Part shown: positions 1 to 9,702 of the stretch, in pieces
How positions within the stretch are numbered: the first letter of the stretch is position 1
Layout of the letters: every line of letters begins with the position of its first letter
NCBI GenBank assembly: GCA_002389385.1
Contig: DGOK01000102.1
Location: forward strand, 28,464 to 92,463
Direction of reading: 5' to 3'
Origin: Rhodospirillaceae bacterium UBA4468
GTDB taxonomy: Bacteria > Pseudomonadota > Alphaproteobacteria > Rhodospirillales > Casp-alpha2
DNA length: 64,000 nucleotides
Notes under the pieces: generated by a model
What the model saw: the letters and a program-made list of their open reading frames with translations, nothing else
The model's database searches: none
What the model was told of the DNA's origin: nothing
Made by a program: the position numbers and the translations under genes

Positions 1-18
1 AAATTTTTGATCGCTCAT
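1..18 (-). CDS. Start of an unidentified gene running off the left edge
   Basis: On the minus strand an ATG at 18-16 opens a frame reading MSDQKF to the window edge. A strong GGGAGG ribosome-binding site lies five bases upstream of this ATG, which is the main reason to believe it. The gene would follow ctaA on the same strand after about 110 bases. Six residues are too few to name a family. Confidence 0.45.
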
Positions 19-130
19 CCGGGCCTCCCAGTTATATTTGTATCACTATGGCCATAATTTTGAGGCCCAAGAATGGATTTTGGTTCCTGCACCCCTAGGA
101 ATGCAAGGACGTATTCAATTTTATCCTAAT

Positions 131-1159
131 TCAATCTTTTCTAATGCTGTGACGCAGCCAAATACTTGCGGCTAAAAGCACCACGGCACCTGCCTGATGC
201 ATGGCTGCAAACCCAATTGGTACAACCAACAGTAACGTTGATATGCCCAGCATGACTTGGACACATACGGCAAGGATCAAGACGTTCGCACGGGTTCGCA
301 CATCACGCCCTTGAGCACGACACACCCACCAGACCCAGGAAACCAGGGCAAAAGTCGTCAAAGCCAGAACACGGTGATCAAACTGTACGGTCGGAATATC
401 CTCAAAGAAGTTCTTGTACCAGGGGCTGAGTTGGAAGCCCTCACTGGGAAAGATTTCACCCAGCATCAATGGAAATGTATTGTAGACCATGCCTGCATTC
501 AGACCCGCGACCAGCGCCCCTGAGAACACGGTAACGAAAACAACAACCACAGTCATCGACGACAATCTGCGTAGGTGCGCTGATACGTCCTCACGTGGCG
601 CATCGAGGAGATCCAGCGCGAACCAGAGCCCTAAAGCAATAATCAAAAATGCCATCAGTAAATGCGTTGCGAGGCGGTACTGGCTGACACCTGGCTGGTC
701 GACAAGACCACTTTTAACCATCCACCAACCGATAACGCCTTGCAATCCGCCCAGCGTGAACAACACAGCCAAACGCACCATCAACGCCTTATTGACCCAT
801 CGCTTGTAAACAAACACGGCAAACGGCAATGCAAAGGCCAGCCCAATAATCCGTCCCCACAAGCGATGCAGGTACTCAAGCCAGAAAATTTCCTTAAACT
901 CACTCAAGGACATGCCTTTATTGATTTTTAGATATTCTGGCGATGTCCGGTATCCATCAAACTGGGCCTGCCACGCAACATCGCTTAAAGGTGGCAGCCA
1001 CCCCGTCACAGGACGCCAATCTGTCATCGAAAGCCCAGATTCCGTGAGACGGGTGAACCCACCCAAGACAATCATCGCAAAAACCATCGAGCAAATGGTC
1101 AGCAACCAAAGCCCAATTATACGGGATACGTGGCTGGAATCAGTCGGTGGTGTGGACAT
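131..1159 (-). CDS. ctaA: Heme A synthase, COX15/CtaA family
   Basis: This integral membrane enzyme oxidises the C8 methyl group of heme O to the formyl group of heme A, the cofactor of aa3-type cytochrome c oxidase. The 342-residue protein shows about eight hydrophobic segments. It has the paired histidine motifs of the family: LHRLWGR near residue 98, ATHLLMAF in the middle, FDHRVLA, and MHQAGAV near the C-terminus. The early GGFTRLTESGLSM segment is also characteristic. Length matches the alphaproteobacterial COX15-type enzymes. The gene is divergent from the SUMT gene, with about 130 bases between them that should hold both promoters. Its presence implies an aerobic organism with heme-A terminal oxidases. 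Confidence 0.95.
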   Translation of the reverse strand: MSTPPTDSSHVSRIIGLWLLTICSMVFAMIVLGGFTRLTESGLSMTDWRPVTGWLPPLSDVAWQAQFDGYRTSPEYLKINKGMSLSEFKEIFWLEYLHRLWGRIIGLAFALPFAVFVYKRWVNKALMVRLAVLFTLGGLQGVIGWWMVKSGLVDQPGVSQYRLATHLLMAFLIIALGLWFALDLLDAPREDVSAHLRRLSSMTVVVVFVTVFSGALVAGLNAGMVYNTFPLMLGEIFPSEGFQLSPWYKNFFEDIPTVQFDHRVLALTTFALVSWVWWVCRAQGRDVRTRANVLILAVCVQVMLGISTLLLVVPIGFAAMHQAGAVVLLAASIWLRHSIRKD

Positions 1160-1291
1160 TGTTAAAATGACCCCTTTTAATTGCGCTCAATCAGGTAGTG
1201 GATCATCCCTTGTTTGTCCATACGTGATCCGCGATAACCTGTCGATAAGTCTATCTGTACATTCTTGTGTACGTATGATGAGCGAAAACTG

Positions 1292-2080
1292 ATGACTACA
1301 GACGAAATAAAAATACAGCCCGTAATGCTGGTCGGTGCTGGTCCAGGTGATCCGGACTTGCTGACCGTCAAAGCGCATCGATTGTTGAGCGACGTCGATG
1401 TTATCGTTTATGACCGTCTGGTGTCGAAATCAATCATGGCGTTGATCCCCGCATCTACGGAACGCGTATTCGCGGGCAAGCGCGCATCCAACCATTACAT
1501 GCCGCAAGATGATATCAACAACACGCTCGTTGATCTTGCCAAGCTTGGCAAACGTGTCATGCGTCTTAAAGGCGGAGATCCTTTCGTATTTGGCCGTGGA
1601 GGCGAAGAAGCACTTCACCTCGTCCGCAATGGTATTCCGTTCGAAGTTGTGCCCGGCATAACGTCATCTGCGGGCTGCGCTGCCTATGCCGGCATCCCTT
1701 TGACGCACCGTGGGCTCGCACACGGCGTCCGGTTTGTCACAGGTCATTCAAAGAGCAATGAGCCTCTAACGCTTGATTGGCGGAGCCTTGCCGACCCTGA
1801 CACCACACTTGTTGTTTATATGGGCATGGCGAACGTTGCAGAAATCGCATCAAATCTGGTGTCTCATGGACTTAAACCAGAAACCCCGGTTGCTGTGATC
1901 AACATGGGGACACGCCCGACACAGCAGACACTCATCTCTAATCTGGATGAGTTACCAACATGCGTCGCAAATGCGTCCATTAAAGGGGCGACTTTGTTTG
2001 TAATTGGCGAGGTCGTAACCTTAGCCGATGAACTGGCCTGGTTTACCGATGCCGTCCCAACTAAAAACTGCATCGAATAA
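1292..2080 (+). CDS. cobA: Uroporphyrinogen-III C-methyltransferase (SUMT)
   Basis: This cytosolic enzyme uses two S-adenosylmethionine to methylate uroporphyrinogen III at C2 and C7, giving precorrin-2 for siroheme or cobalamin. The protein has the tetrapyrrole methylase signatures in order: VGAGPGDPDLLTVKA at the N-terminus, then KGGDPFVFGRGGEE, then VPGITS, and a late MGMAN segment. I chose the ATG at 1292 (MTTDEIK) because the family starts shortly before the VGAGPGD motif. A longer frame from 1265 exists but adds atypical residues. It is a stand-alone SUMT with no CysG-type dehydrogenase domain. It converges with the coiled-coil gene, leaving only seven bases between the two stops. Confidence 0.93.
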   Translation: MTTDEIKIQPVMLVGAGPGDPDLLTVKAHRLLSDVDVIVYDRLVSKSIMALIPASTERVFAGKRASNHYMPQDDINNTLVDLAKLGKRVMRLKGGDPFVFGRGGEEALHLVRNGIPFEVVPGITSSAGCAAYAGIPLTHRGLAHGVRFVTGHSKSNEPLTLDWRSLADPDTTLVVYMGMANVAEIASNLVSHGLKPETPVAVINMGTRPTQQTLISNLDELPTCVANASIKGATLFVIGEVVTLADELAWFTDAVPTKNCIE

Positions 2081-2087
2081 GTCTGCG

Positions 2088-5000
2088 CTACATATCTCGA
2101 TCAAGAGCGCGGGCAAGAACCATATACACCTTACCCATGTCGGACGATAAGAACGTTGCGTGCAGCATTGAGTTCGGATCTCTCTTGGATGCTTCATCCA
2201 AAAGCTTCTCGAACTCTTCAAGATAGCGCGTCACGTAATCGCGGAAAGTGCCATCTTCTTGGTATGTCTGGCGAACCTGCTGCAACTTGGCCTTTTCGCG
2301 GAAGCCAAGCAGCTTACGCACAAAGATGCCCTTCTCGCCTTTGTTAAAGCGGCGCCAGTCTTCTTCCGAGACCTGCGTTTCAAGGACACGGCTGATATCA
2401 ACAGCCAATGATTGCAGACGCTCAGAGATGAATGTCGCTTGTCGCGTAAACTCTTCTATATCAGTTTGTTCTATACGCTCGGATAGAGATGCCAGCAATG
2501 CCGTCGCTTCATTGGACGCAGCCCGAACGGACTCGGTGCGTTCATCAAGGACTTCGTTGATCTCTTGAGATTTCCGCGCAACATCACTTGTCGCCGCCGA
2601 CAAAGCATCAACGTGCGACCGCACCGACTTATCCCATGCGCCCACCTTTCCAAGTGCAGCATCGGTCGTGCTCGACAGCTCCTGTGCGCGGCGCGCCAAG
2701 GCTTCGCCCAAAGCTTCCAGGCCGCGCTCAGCGCGATTGTACGTGGTCGACAAGTCCTGCATCTGACGACGCAATCCTTCAGTACCACCCTCAAGCCGCT
2801 CAACGATGACGTCACTAAGGTCACCTGACTCGTGGATTTGGGTACGCAATTGATCCGCAGTACGTGTCAATTTTGACACATTAAGATCAGCAGCCATAGA
2901 GGCTTCGGTCGCACGGGCACCAATTGTCTCGCCCACACGCTCCAAACGATCCAGCGCGTCATCACTCGTTGTTTCAAGAATATTGCCGCGATGGCGCAAG
3001 CCGTCTGTTGCTTCTTCAAGTTGTGCCGTTGCCTTACGGGAAACGATACTAACTTCTTGATAGCGTTCACGAAGTGCCTGACTGACTTCGGTCATCTCTT
3101 GGACGCCACGTTGTGATGCGTCGCTTAGATCTCGGGCACCATCACGCAAGTCTGTATTCACGGCCTGAACCTGGTTCGACGCCCGCTCAGCCGCTTGAGA
3201 TACGTCTTCTGTATTCCGCTGTAACGTATCAGCCACAAGGTTCATGAGCTGATTGGCGCGATCTGCCGTTGTGCTCATTTCATGGGAGCGAGATTGCATT
3301 TCTTCGCTGACGCGGCTCAGACGAGACGCAGCTTCGTTCGCTGTATTGGTCAGACCCGATGACTGCTGGTTGAGCAAATCAGCAAAACGTTGCAGGTGTG
3401 TAGTCGCTGACTCGTAAGTGCTCGTCAGGACCTCAGAGCTTTTGTGCAGAATTTGTCCAACATCGCCCATACGTTCGCGGGTTTTGTCCAGCGAGGTATC
3501 AAGCTGCATGTGATTTTGTTTCAGTGCACCAGAAATGCCAGCAAGGTTTTCAGATGCCCTTTCTGTGCCACTTGTCGCAGATTCAACTTCGCGCGCCAAT
3601 TCACGGCCCACATCTTCAAGGCGGCTTAAGGCATCAGATGCTGTTTCACGCATCGCACTCGTACTTTTCTGCATCGCATTCGCCGTCGCTGAAACACGAC
3701 CCGTTGCATGATCCGCTGCTGATGAAAGCTCCAATGATCCCGCTTGCAGTATCTCGCCCGCATCCACCATCCGGCGGCGTACATTGTCGCTGACAGCATC
3801 AACCTGCAAGGCGCGCTCTTTAATCACATCGCCAACGCCTTCGATCTCAGCGTATGCACTCCCAGAGATAGTGCCTAAGTCTTCAGATTGCTTATGAAGA
3901 AGGTCAGTAACGAGGTTCAAAAGCTGAGCCGCACGATCAGATGCCTGTGCCACTTCATGCGAACGGCTTTCAAGCAGTTGGCCGACATTTTCAATATTAT
4001 CGACCGCCTCAAGCGAGTTCTTACCCAACTTGTCTGATTGACCCGCAAGAATACATGAGACCACATTGATTTGAACCGATGCCTGTTCAGACGTCGACAG
4101 TAAATCTTGTAGTCGTTCGCTCAGATCTTCACCAACTGCCATCAATCGCGCTTTTGCCGTCACGCTGGATTGATCAATATTTGTGGTTTCTCTGCGAATA
4201 ACCTCACCCGCATCGGAGAGAATATTGGCAGATTTAGATGACACCAGTGCCAGGCGGTCTGCGTTATTCTGCAGTGTCTCAGTGACCCGCTCAATGCCCT
4301 GCTCAGCACGCGCAGATACAGCGGTCAGTTCTTGAAGTTGATCTTTTGCCTCACGGCCCAGATCGCCCATGGTGCGTTGTGCAAGCTGGCTGCTTTCTGT
4401 CATCGCACCCATGTCTTCACGGGTAACACGTGCAGCCTCAGATACGTCTTCTGCACCTTGACGGACCGCAGCCGCACCGTGGTTCAACGCGTGTGCAGCG
4501 CGTGTAACATCCGAAACACCTTTATCGGCAGATTGCGTCACCGTTGCCGCCGTCTCGTCCAAAAGCTCGTTCAATCGAGACAGGCGCGCGTTCGCCGTAT
4601 CCGCCACGCTATCGATATCAGAAGAGCGTCGACGCAATGCTTCGCCAGCTTCATCCATACGAAGCACACTTTGGTTTGCTGTACGTGCCAGAGTGCCAGC
4701 TTGTTCACCAAGGGCTTCACCCGCTTCTGTGAACCGCTCAACGGATCGCTCTGTCGTCTCCTCGACTTGCTCAGACCGTCGGCGCATCTCTTCGCCCACA
4801 CGTGCAACCTCACCCAGTACCCGCTCTGTGATTGTCAAGAGTTCATCGGAATCACGGCGTAAGATATTACCGACATTTTCTGCACGTTCTGAGGCTGTAT
4901 CTGCGGCATCTGACATTTCACGAGCTTGCGTGCGGAAGGTCTCACCTGTCCGGCTTACGCGCTCCGTTACTTGCGCGGCTGTGGTTTCAATGCGCCGCGC

Positions 5001-6248
5001 ATCTTCGCGTAATGCATCGCCAACATCCTGCACATTAGCAGCAACTTTATCCGAAGTTTTCGACAGCACATGGGTTTGATACGCCAGATTACTCTCAATT
5101 TCTTTTGTGCGTTCTTGAACTTGATCCGCCGTCGCGAGCAAGTCGCTCGACTGTCGCTCCAACAGTGATCGCATGCGCTCAGTCTGCGCCAATGCATCCG
5201 CATTCCGTGCTGTCATATCCTGAGCACGATCCTCCAGAAGGTCAGCACTCAAACGCAATTGCTGATCAGCATCACCCGAAAGATCAACCAAGGCTGCAAC
5301 ACGGTCACGAACCGCGTCACCAATCGCCTGCAAAGCACTCGTCGTGTCTTCAGCTCTGGAATTCGCCTTATCAACACTTTGCCTGAGCGCGTCAGCACGT
5401 TCATCAAACACGCCAGCAGCTTCCTGAGCAAGTTGAGACGCTGTATTCGCTGCCTCATATAATTCCTGGGTGCGGCGACCAATAACGTCCGTTAAATCTT
5501 CTGCACGAGACGATGCACGGTCGGACGAAACAGTTAAGTCACTGGCGTGCTTTTGCAGCCGCTCCCCAACATCGCGGGCCCGGTCGGTCGCGTTGTCTGT
5601 CGCATGTGTTAAGTCTTCGGTTTGACGGCGAAGGGCGTCTGCCACTGCGTGTGCACGAAGGTCTGCATCTTCAGACACCCGCGATAGCTCTAATGCCCGT
5701 TCACGTACAAGCTTACTGACGGCTTCGCCTCGGCTCATGGCGTCTTCAGTCGCCCAGTTAAGATCGCGGGTTTGCTGGCGCAATGAATCCGTGACTTCGC
5801 GCAGGCGCGACTGCGCATGATCGCTTGGAAAAATCATCTGACGCATCAGCCAGCGCAACGCCACAGCCTCATGGTGGATATTAGCCCCACGGTGATACGT
5901 GAGGACGACCATCCACAGCAATGCAACGGGGGTCGCAATCCCAGCGGCAAGTCCACCAAGCTCATGTGGCAGCAGTGCCGTTATGTTGTTCCAACCAAGG
6001 TTCGTCTCAACAAACGAATAGGACACCCATGACCATGCAGCCGTCGCCAACAAGGCACCAATCGGCAAGAGCTTCCAACGCACCCAAAACGGGATCGGTG
6101 GCGCAATGGGTGCATCTTGCAGCGATCCGGAAGATGGCGGCGGAGGCGCATCTCGTACGGCTGGAATAATCGCACCGAGGCTATCTGCAATAGCCTTTTG
6201 CGGGCTATCACTTGGGCTTTTTTGAGGTTCGGCAGTATTATCTGCCAT
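2088..6248 (-). CDS. Giant membrane-anchored coiled-coil protein with 25-residue repeats
   Basis: The 1386-residue protein has a Pro-rich N-terminus and two hydrophobic segments at about residues 55-80 and 95-120. From about residue 155 to 1235 it is an almost uninterrupted helix-forming array. I counted successive units by eye and found an exact period of 25 residues over many consecutive units, with consensus D-x-A-x2-R-x3-VG-x2-L and a hydrophobic residue closing each unit. About forty units fit. A non-repetitive C-terminal domain of about 130 residues follows, rich in charged and aromatic residues and ending LARALDRDM. Apolipoprotein-like hits are usual for such sequences. The architecture resembles the alphaproteobacterial polar organisers GPR/RgsE and TipN, but orthology is only a guess. 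No enzyme motif is visible. It appears to be transcribed alone. Confidence 0.85.
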   Translation of the reverse strand: MADNTAEPQKSPSDSPQKAIADSLGAIIPAVRDAPPPPSSGSLQDAPIAPPIPFWVRWKLLPIGALLATAAWSWVSYSFVETNLGWNNITALLPHELGGLAAGIATPVALLWMVVLTYHRGANIHHEAVALRWLMRQMIFPSDHAQSRLREVTDSLRQQTRDLNWATEDAMSRGEAVSKLVRERALELSRVSEDADLRAHAVADALRRQTEDLTHATDNATDRARDVGERLQKHASDLTVSSDRASSRAEDLTDVIGRRTQELYEAANTASQLAQEAAGVFDERADALRQSVDKANSRAEDTTSALQAIGDAVRDRVAALVDLSGDADQQLRLSADLLEDRAQDMTARNADALAQTERMRSLLERQSSDLLATADQVQERTKEIESNLAYQTHVLSKTSDKVAANVQDVGDALREDARRIETTAAQVTERVSRTGETFRTQAREMSDAADTASERAENVGNILRRDSDELLTITERVLGEVARVGEEMRRRSEQVEETTERSVERFTEAGEALGEQAGTLARTANQSVLRMDEAGEALRRRSSDIDSVADTANARLSRLNELLDETAATVTQSADKGVSDVTRAAHALNHGAAAVRQGAEDVSEAARVTREDMGAMTESSQLAQRTMGDLGREAKDQLQELTAVSARAEQGIERVTETLQNNADRLALVSSKSANILSDAGEVIRRETTNIDQSSVTAKARLMAVGEDLSERLQDLLSTSEQASVQINVVSCILAGQSDKLGKNSLEAVDNIENVGQLLESRSHEVAQASDRAAQLLNLVTDLLHKQSEDLGTISGSAYAEIEGVGDVIKERALQVDAVSDNVRRRMVDAGEILQAGSLELSSAADHATGRVSATANAMQKSTSAMRETASDALSRLEDVGRELAREVESATSGTERASENLAGISGALKQNHMQLDTSLDKTRERMGDVGQILHKSSEVLTSTYESATTHLQRFADLLNQQSSGLTNTANEAASRLSRVSEEMQSRSHEMSTTADRANQLMNLVADTLQRNTEDVSQAAERASNQVQAVNTDLRDGARDLSDASQRGVQEMTEVSQALRERYQEVSIVSRKATAQLEEATDGLRHRGNILETTSDDALDRLERVGETIGARATEASMAADLNVSKLTRTADQLRTQIHESGDLSDVIVERLEGGTEGLRRQMQDLSTTYNRAERGLEALGEALARRAQELSSTTDAALGKVGAWDKSVRSHVDALSAATSDVARKSQEINEVLDERTESVRAASNEATALLASLSERIEQTDIEEFTRQATFISERLQSLAVDISRVLETQVSEEDWRRFNKGEKGIFVRKLLGFREKAKLQQVRQTYQEDGTFRDYVTRYLEEFEKLLDEASKRDPNSMLHATFLSSDMGKVYMVLARALDRDM

Positions 6249-6337
6249 GATCTTAAACTCCTGACGGCTTTTGAGTCTCTAATAATAGAGCCCTATATCA
6301 TGCGCCGTAAACTCACATTTTGCATAGATATTGTGTT

Positions 6338-9300
6338 TTAAGTGGATAACTCTGTGACTAACTCGATCAATTGCTCAACAGATTGACCATCCAGGTTTTC
6401 ACCAAAAAGCGCATTCCTGTATCGTTCGCGCACTTCTTTGCCCGCATCAGGGGTTTTCAGCGCTAAATCAACGGCCCGCGCAAGGTCTTCAATCCTGTGG
6501 ATTTCACGGCCCACTTCCCGCCAACGCCACTCAACACCTTGAGGGTCATAACCGATTTTTTCTAAAGCATGCTCTGGGTTTTTGAGAAGGATAATCGGGC
6601 GGTCGACGACAAGATAATCAAACATAACGCTTGAGACATCACTCACCAGCACGTCCGCACTTTTAAGGTACGGCAGAATATCTGCATCCGGGTCATCAAT
6701 GAGAACCACATGCTTATGCGTCCCAGCAAGATGCGCCCAGCTTTCAATCAATTTCGGATTGTCCGTAAACATATCTGGATGCGGTTTGATGACGAGTGTC
6801 ACATCTTCAAGCTCACCACGAATACGTTCGACAATTTCATCGCCAAGAATTTCGACCGCGTTCATTTTTGCATGCTGACCCGGCGCATAAAGCACAACAG
6901 CGCTTGCCCCTTGAAGCTTTACTGGAACAGAGATGTGATCCCCACGAAGCAGCGGTGCGAGTGGCAAATGTCCTGTCACACGAATTTGCCCTAGTTCAGC
7001 AAAACCAAGCTTGGCCCATGCATCGCTAACAATAGGCCCTGGCGCACAGACGATATCTGCACCTTCAAAAGCACTTGGAAAGCGGTTCTGCGAGGCCAGG
7101 AATGTGGGCGCAGAAATCACCAGCGCATTCGGCACAAGCTTTCGCACCAATGCCGTTTGGGTGCCGCCAACAATCACCACGTCCGGATTGAATTCAGCAA
7201 GATCACGGCCATCAGACGTCAAAAGCGGCCAGTGCGTGCCGAGTGTTCGGCGAAATACATCATTGAAAGCATGGAATTGTTGCGCATTATTGAAATGCAG
7301 CGCGACCCGGCGTGCTGATGCATCGCGGTCGACCAGCTTTTGCCCATCCCGCTCAATACCCAGGCTCATTTCGCCCGCCCGTGCGATCAAGTTGTTTGGT
7401 TTTAGCTTGAGCGCATCCTTGAAGGATTGGACTGCTTCGGCACGCCTGCCCGCGCTTTTCCGGGCATAGCCAAGATGTACCAAAGCCTCAACTCGCTTAG
7501 GTTGGAGGCGAAGGCACCGTTCAAGCGACTTTACGGCTTCATCAGCGGCCCCTACGCGCCGATAGGCAGCACCCAGGAAATAGTGTGCATCAGCGCTATT
7601 GGGCGCCAGCTCAGCCGCTTCTTGCAAGTAAGCGATCCCTTGCTGCTGATCACCCTTTAGAAATAGCGCTTTGCCTAAGTCCATGCGTGCTTCGATCGCC
7701 GCTGGATTACTTGTCAGCGCATCTTCGAAATAGCGAATGGCATTATCCAGATCGTGGGCTTCGGCGCGCATTTCGCCCATTTGCTGATTGGCCAGCGGGT
7801 CATTGGGGTTTTGCGCAAGTGCATTTTGGAAATACTCAGTCGCGGCATCATCTGACCCTTGCCTGCGCGCAGAGACGCCAAGATCAACAAACGAAATACC
7901 TTCGGGTTGTTTTGGTGCGGTCTCTGGTTCAGGCACTTCGCCCTGCGCCAACCGGACGATCCCCATTTTTGCCAACCAACCCAGTGTACGTGGCAAACGA
8001 TACCTGCGCCGTTCAGGCAAAAGTTCAGCAAGCTGAATAACCTCTACACCATCCCGTTCGCTTAGATGAGCAAGTACGTGCGCTTGCTCTTCCTCTTCAA
8101 GCATTGCATGCGACGCCGTGTCATTGATCGGGTTAAGCCTGAGCCTGCGTAAGCGTTCTGTAATCCCCTCGCCGCCTTTGATGCCCGGAGATAGCGACAC
8201 TTTTGTGTGCTCACCAATCACCTGACTGGCAAAGGGCTGGAATACTGAAAATGGGTCATCCAAATGGGGGATCGCTGGGCGGCCTGTTACAGGCGGTGAA
8301 ATCTCAGCGCCATCTGCACGAATACGCCGAAGCTCAGACCAGAGTGTTTGATGGCGACCGATAACAACCTTCCAGTCGTATGTTTCAACTGCCGTTTTTC
8401 GGGCATTAACGCTCAATTGTTGGCGATGCTCAATATCTCCAGCCAAGGCTTCGAAGGCTTCTGCTGCGGCGCGGATATCAATCGCCGTGGCCTGACTAAC
8501 CGTGCCCGATAGGAACAAGTCCGCACGAACTTCATCAATCCCCATAATTTGGTTCTCAGGGGCCAGCGTCAGATCTCCGCCGCTTTCAGCCAACGGTAAC
8601 CAGGTCGGCACCAGATACCCATTCTGCCCATTGCTGATGACGTCACGATTACTGCCCCAATCTGCTGCAACAATCGGCAAGCCTGCTGCCATTGCCTCAA
8701 TCATCTCGGTATCAACACCATGGCCAACAGCGTCATCAAAAGACGCGTACGTATCGGCCGCGTAACATACTTGATCGCGGATATCGGCTTCACGGCCATC
8801 CAGAAAGATAGCGTTCACGGCCGGTGCAAACTCTCTCACAGCATCCCGGTAAGCCCGCTCAATCTTTTCGTTATCGAACCAGCCAGCTTGGAGCAAATGG
8901 ATACGGGCACCTGTGCGCCTTACCGCGGATTCCAATGCCAAAAACAACGGCGTCGGGTGCGCACGCTCATAGAATGCAAAATTACCGGTCACCAGAACGC
9001 AATAATCGTCTTCCTTGATCCCAAGACGACGACGAATTCCATTTCGGATATCTTTTGTACCATCCGTCTCGCTATAAAGCGACGTATTGACCCCTGGTGG
9101 AATAACAAAGCTCACCCCAGAAAATGCAGCGGTCCCGCCCATACGGAATGTTAGATATTCGCTTTGTACAGTCAGGAGACGCTCACCCGCTGCTTTGAGC
9201 GTCTTGGATGGATACACGAGCGCATCCCAATATTGTGCCGGCGCAATCAGTACGTTTAAAAGCTCAGCTTGCGTGGCGGCCGTACCAAGGTTTTCGATCT

Positions 9301-9667
9301 CGCCTATCACGGAATAACGGCGCTGTCCCATCGTGCGCCGTCGCCACATCAAGGGCCCAATATCTGCCCCAGACAGGCGCATCACCGGCGCATGTTCAAA
9401 CCCTTTACGGTCGCCGGGGGCAACGTATCGACATTCACGTCCCTTTGTATCTACCTTGGCAACACGTTGTAGGAAATCATCAAAGTCGGCTGGATCATGG
9501 GATTGACAGAAAAATGCAGGCACATCGCTATGCTTAACGAATGCACCTAAAAACGATCCGGACGGACGCGGACGCGCATCGATATCACGGCGATAGAAAT
9601 GCACAGCATTTTCAACGCCTTCACGATGCAACTTGTCGCTTTTATTCGTTGGTTTGACGTGAACCAC
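6338..9667 (-). CDS. Glycosyltransferase - TPR - CDP-glycerol glycerophosphotransferase-like fusion
   Basis: The protein of about 1109 residues joins three parts. Residues about 1-450 resemble a GT-B/GT4 glycosyltransferase, with a DTEMIEAMAAGLPIVA donor-site segment. Residues about 600-740 form TPR units with repeated A-x4-Y/F-x-A-L-x2-P-N spacing. The last 330 residues resemble the CDP-glycerol glycerophosphotransferase fold, with VIKPHPDMF and a SADVLVSDVSSVMFDYLVV segment. Such proteins build or decorate surface polysaccharide, but donor and acceptor cannot be read from sequence. I prefer the GTG at 9667 because an AGGGGA site sits about eight bases upstream; the TTG at 9673 is too close to it. 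The gene lies 89 bases upstream of the coiled-coil gene on the same strand and may be co-transcribed with it. Confidence 0.85.
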   Translation of the reverse strand: MVHVKPTNKSDKLHREGVENAVHFYRRDIDARPRPSGSFLGAFVKHSDVPAFFCQSHDPADFDDFLQRVAKVDTKGRECRYVAPGDRKGFEHAPVMRLSGADIGPLMWRRRTMGQRRYSVIGEIENLGTAATQAELLNVLIAPAQYWDALVYPSKTLKAAGERLLTVQSEYLTFRMGGTAAFSGVSFVIPPGVNTSLYSETDGTKDIRNGIRRRLGIKEDDYCVLVTGNFAFYERAHPTPLFLALESAVRRTGARIHLLQAGWFDNEKIERAYRDAVREFAPAVNAIFLDGREADIRDQVCYAADTYASFDDAVGHGVDTEMIEAMAAGLPIVAADWGSNRDVISNGQNGYLVPTWLPLAESGGDLTLAPENQIMGIDEVRADLFLSGTVSQATAIDIRAAAEAFEALAGDIEHRQQLSVNARKTAVETYDWKVVIGRHQTLWSELRRIRADGAEISPPVTGRPAIPHLDDPFSVFQPFASQVIGEHTKVSLSPGIKGGEGITERLRRLRLNPINDTASHAMLEEEEQAHVLAHLSERDGVEVIQLAELLPERRRYRLPRTLGWLAKMGIVRLAQGEVPEPETAPKQPEGISFVDLGVSARRQGSDDAATEYFQNALAQNPNDPLANQQMGEMRAEAHDLDNAIRYFEDALTSNPAAIEARMDLGKALFLKGDQQQGIAYLQEAAELAPNSADAHYFLGAAYRRVGAADEAVKSLERCLRLQPKRVEALVHLGYARKSAGRRAEAVQSFKDALKLKPNNLIARAGEMSLGIERDGQKLVDRDASARRVALHFNNAQQFHAFNDVFRRTLGTHWPLLTSDGRDLAEFNPDVVIVGGTQTALVRKLVPNALVISAPTFLASQNRFPSAFEGADIVCAPGPIVSDAWAKLGFAELGQIRVTGHLPLAPLLRGDHISVPVKLQGASAVVLYAPGQHAKMNAVEILGDEIVERIRGELEDVTLVIKPHPDMFTDNPKLIESWAHLAGTHKHVVLIDDPDADILPYLKSADVLVSDVSSVMFDYLVVDRPIILLKNPEHALEKIGYDPQGVEWRWREVGREIHRIEDLARAVDLALKTPDAGKEVRERYRNALFGENLDGQSVEQLIELVTELST

Positions 9668-9702
9668 TATCAACGTCCCCTAAGGCTAGGAACGGACATC
9701 AT

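Noticed and set aside
4332..4862. A long plus-strand open frame (176 residues) opposite the coiled-coil gene
   Set aside because: It is antisense to a 25-residue repeat region whose codon pattern leaves long open antisense frames. It has no family motif, ribosome-binding site or plausible composition.
2500..5800. Periodic spacing of about 75 bases suggesting a CRISPR array
   Set aside because: The period is that of a protein repeat in one long open frame. There is no constant repeat sequence and no spacer structure.
7011..8065. Several plus-strand frames of 70-150 residues opposite the glycosyltransferase fusion
   Set aside because: All are shadows of the minus-strand coding sequence, with irregular composition and no ribosome-binding site.
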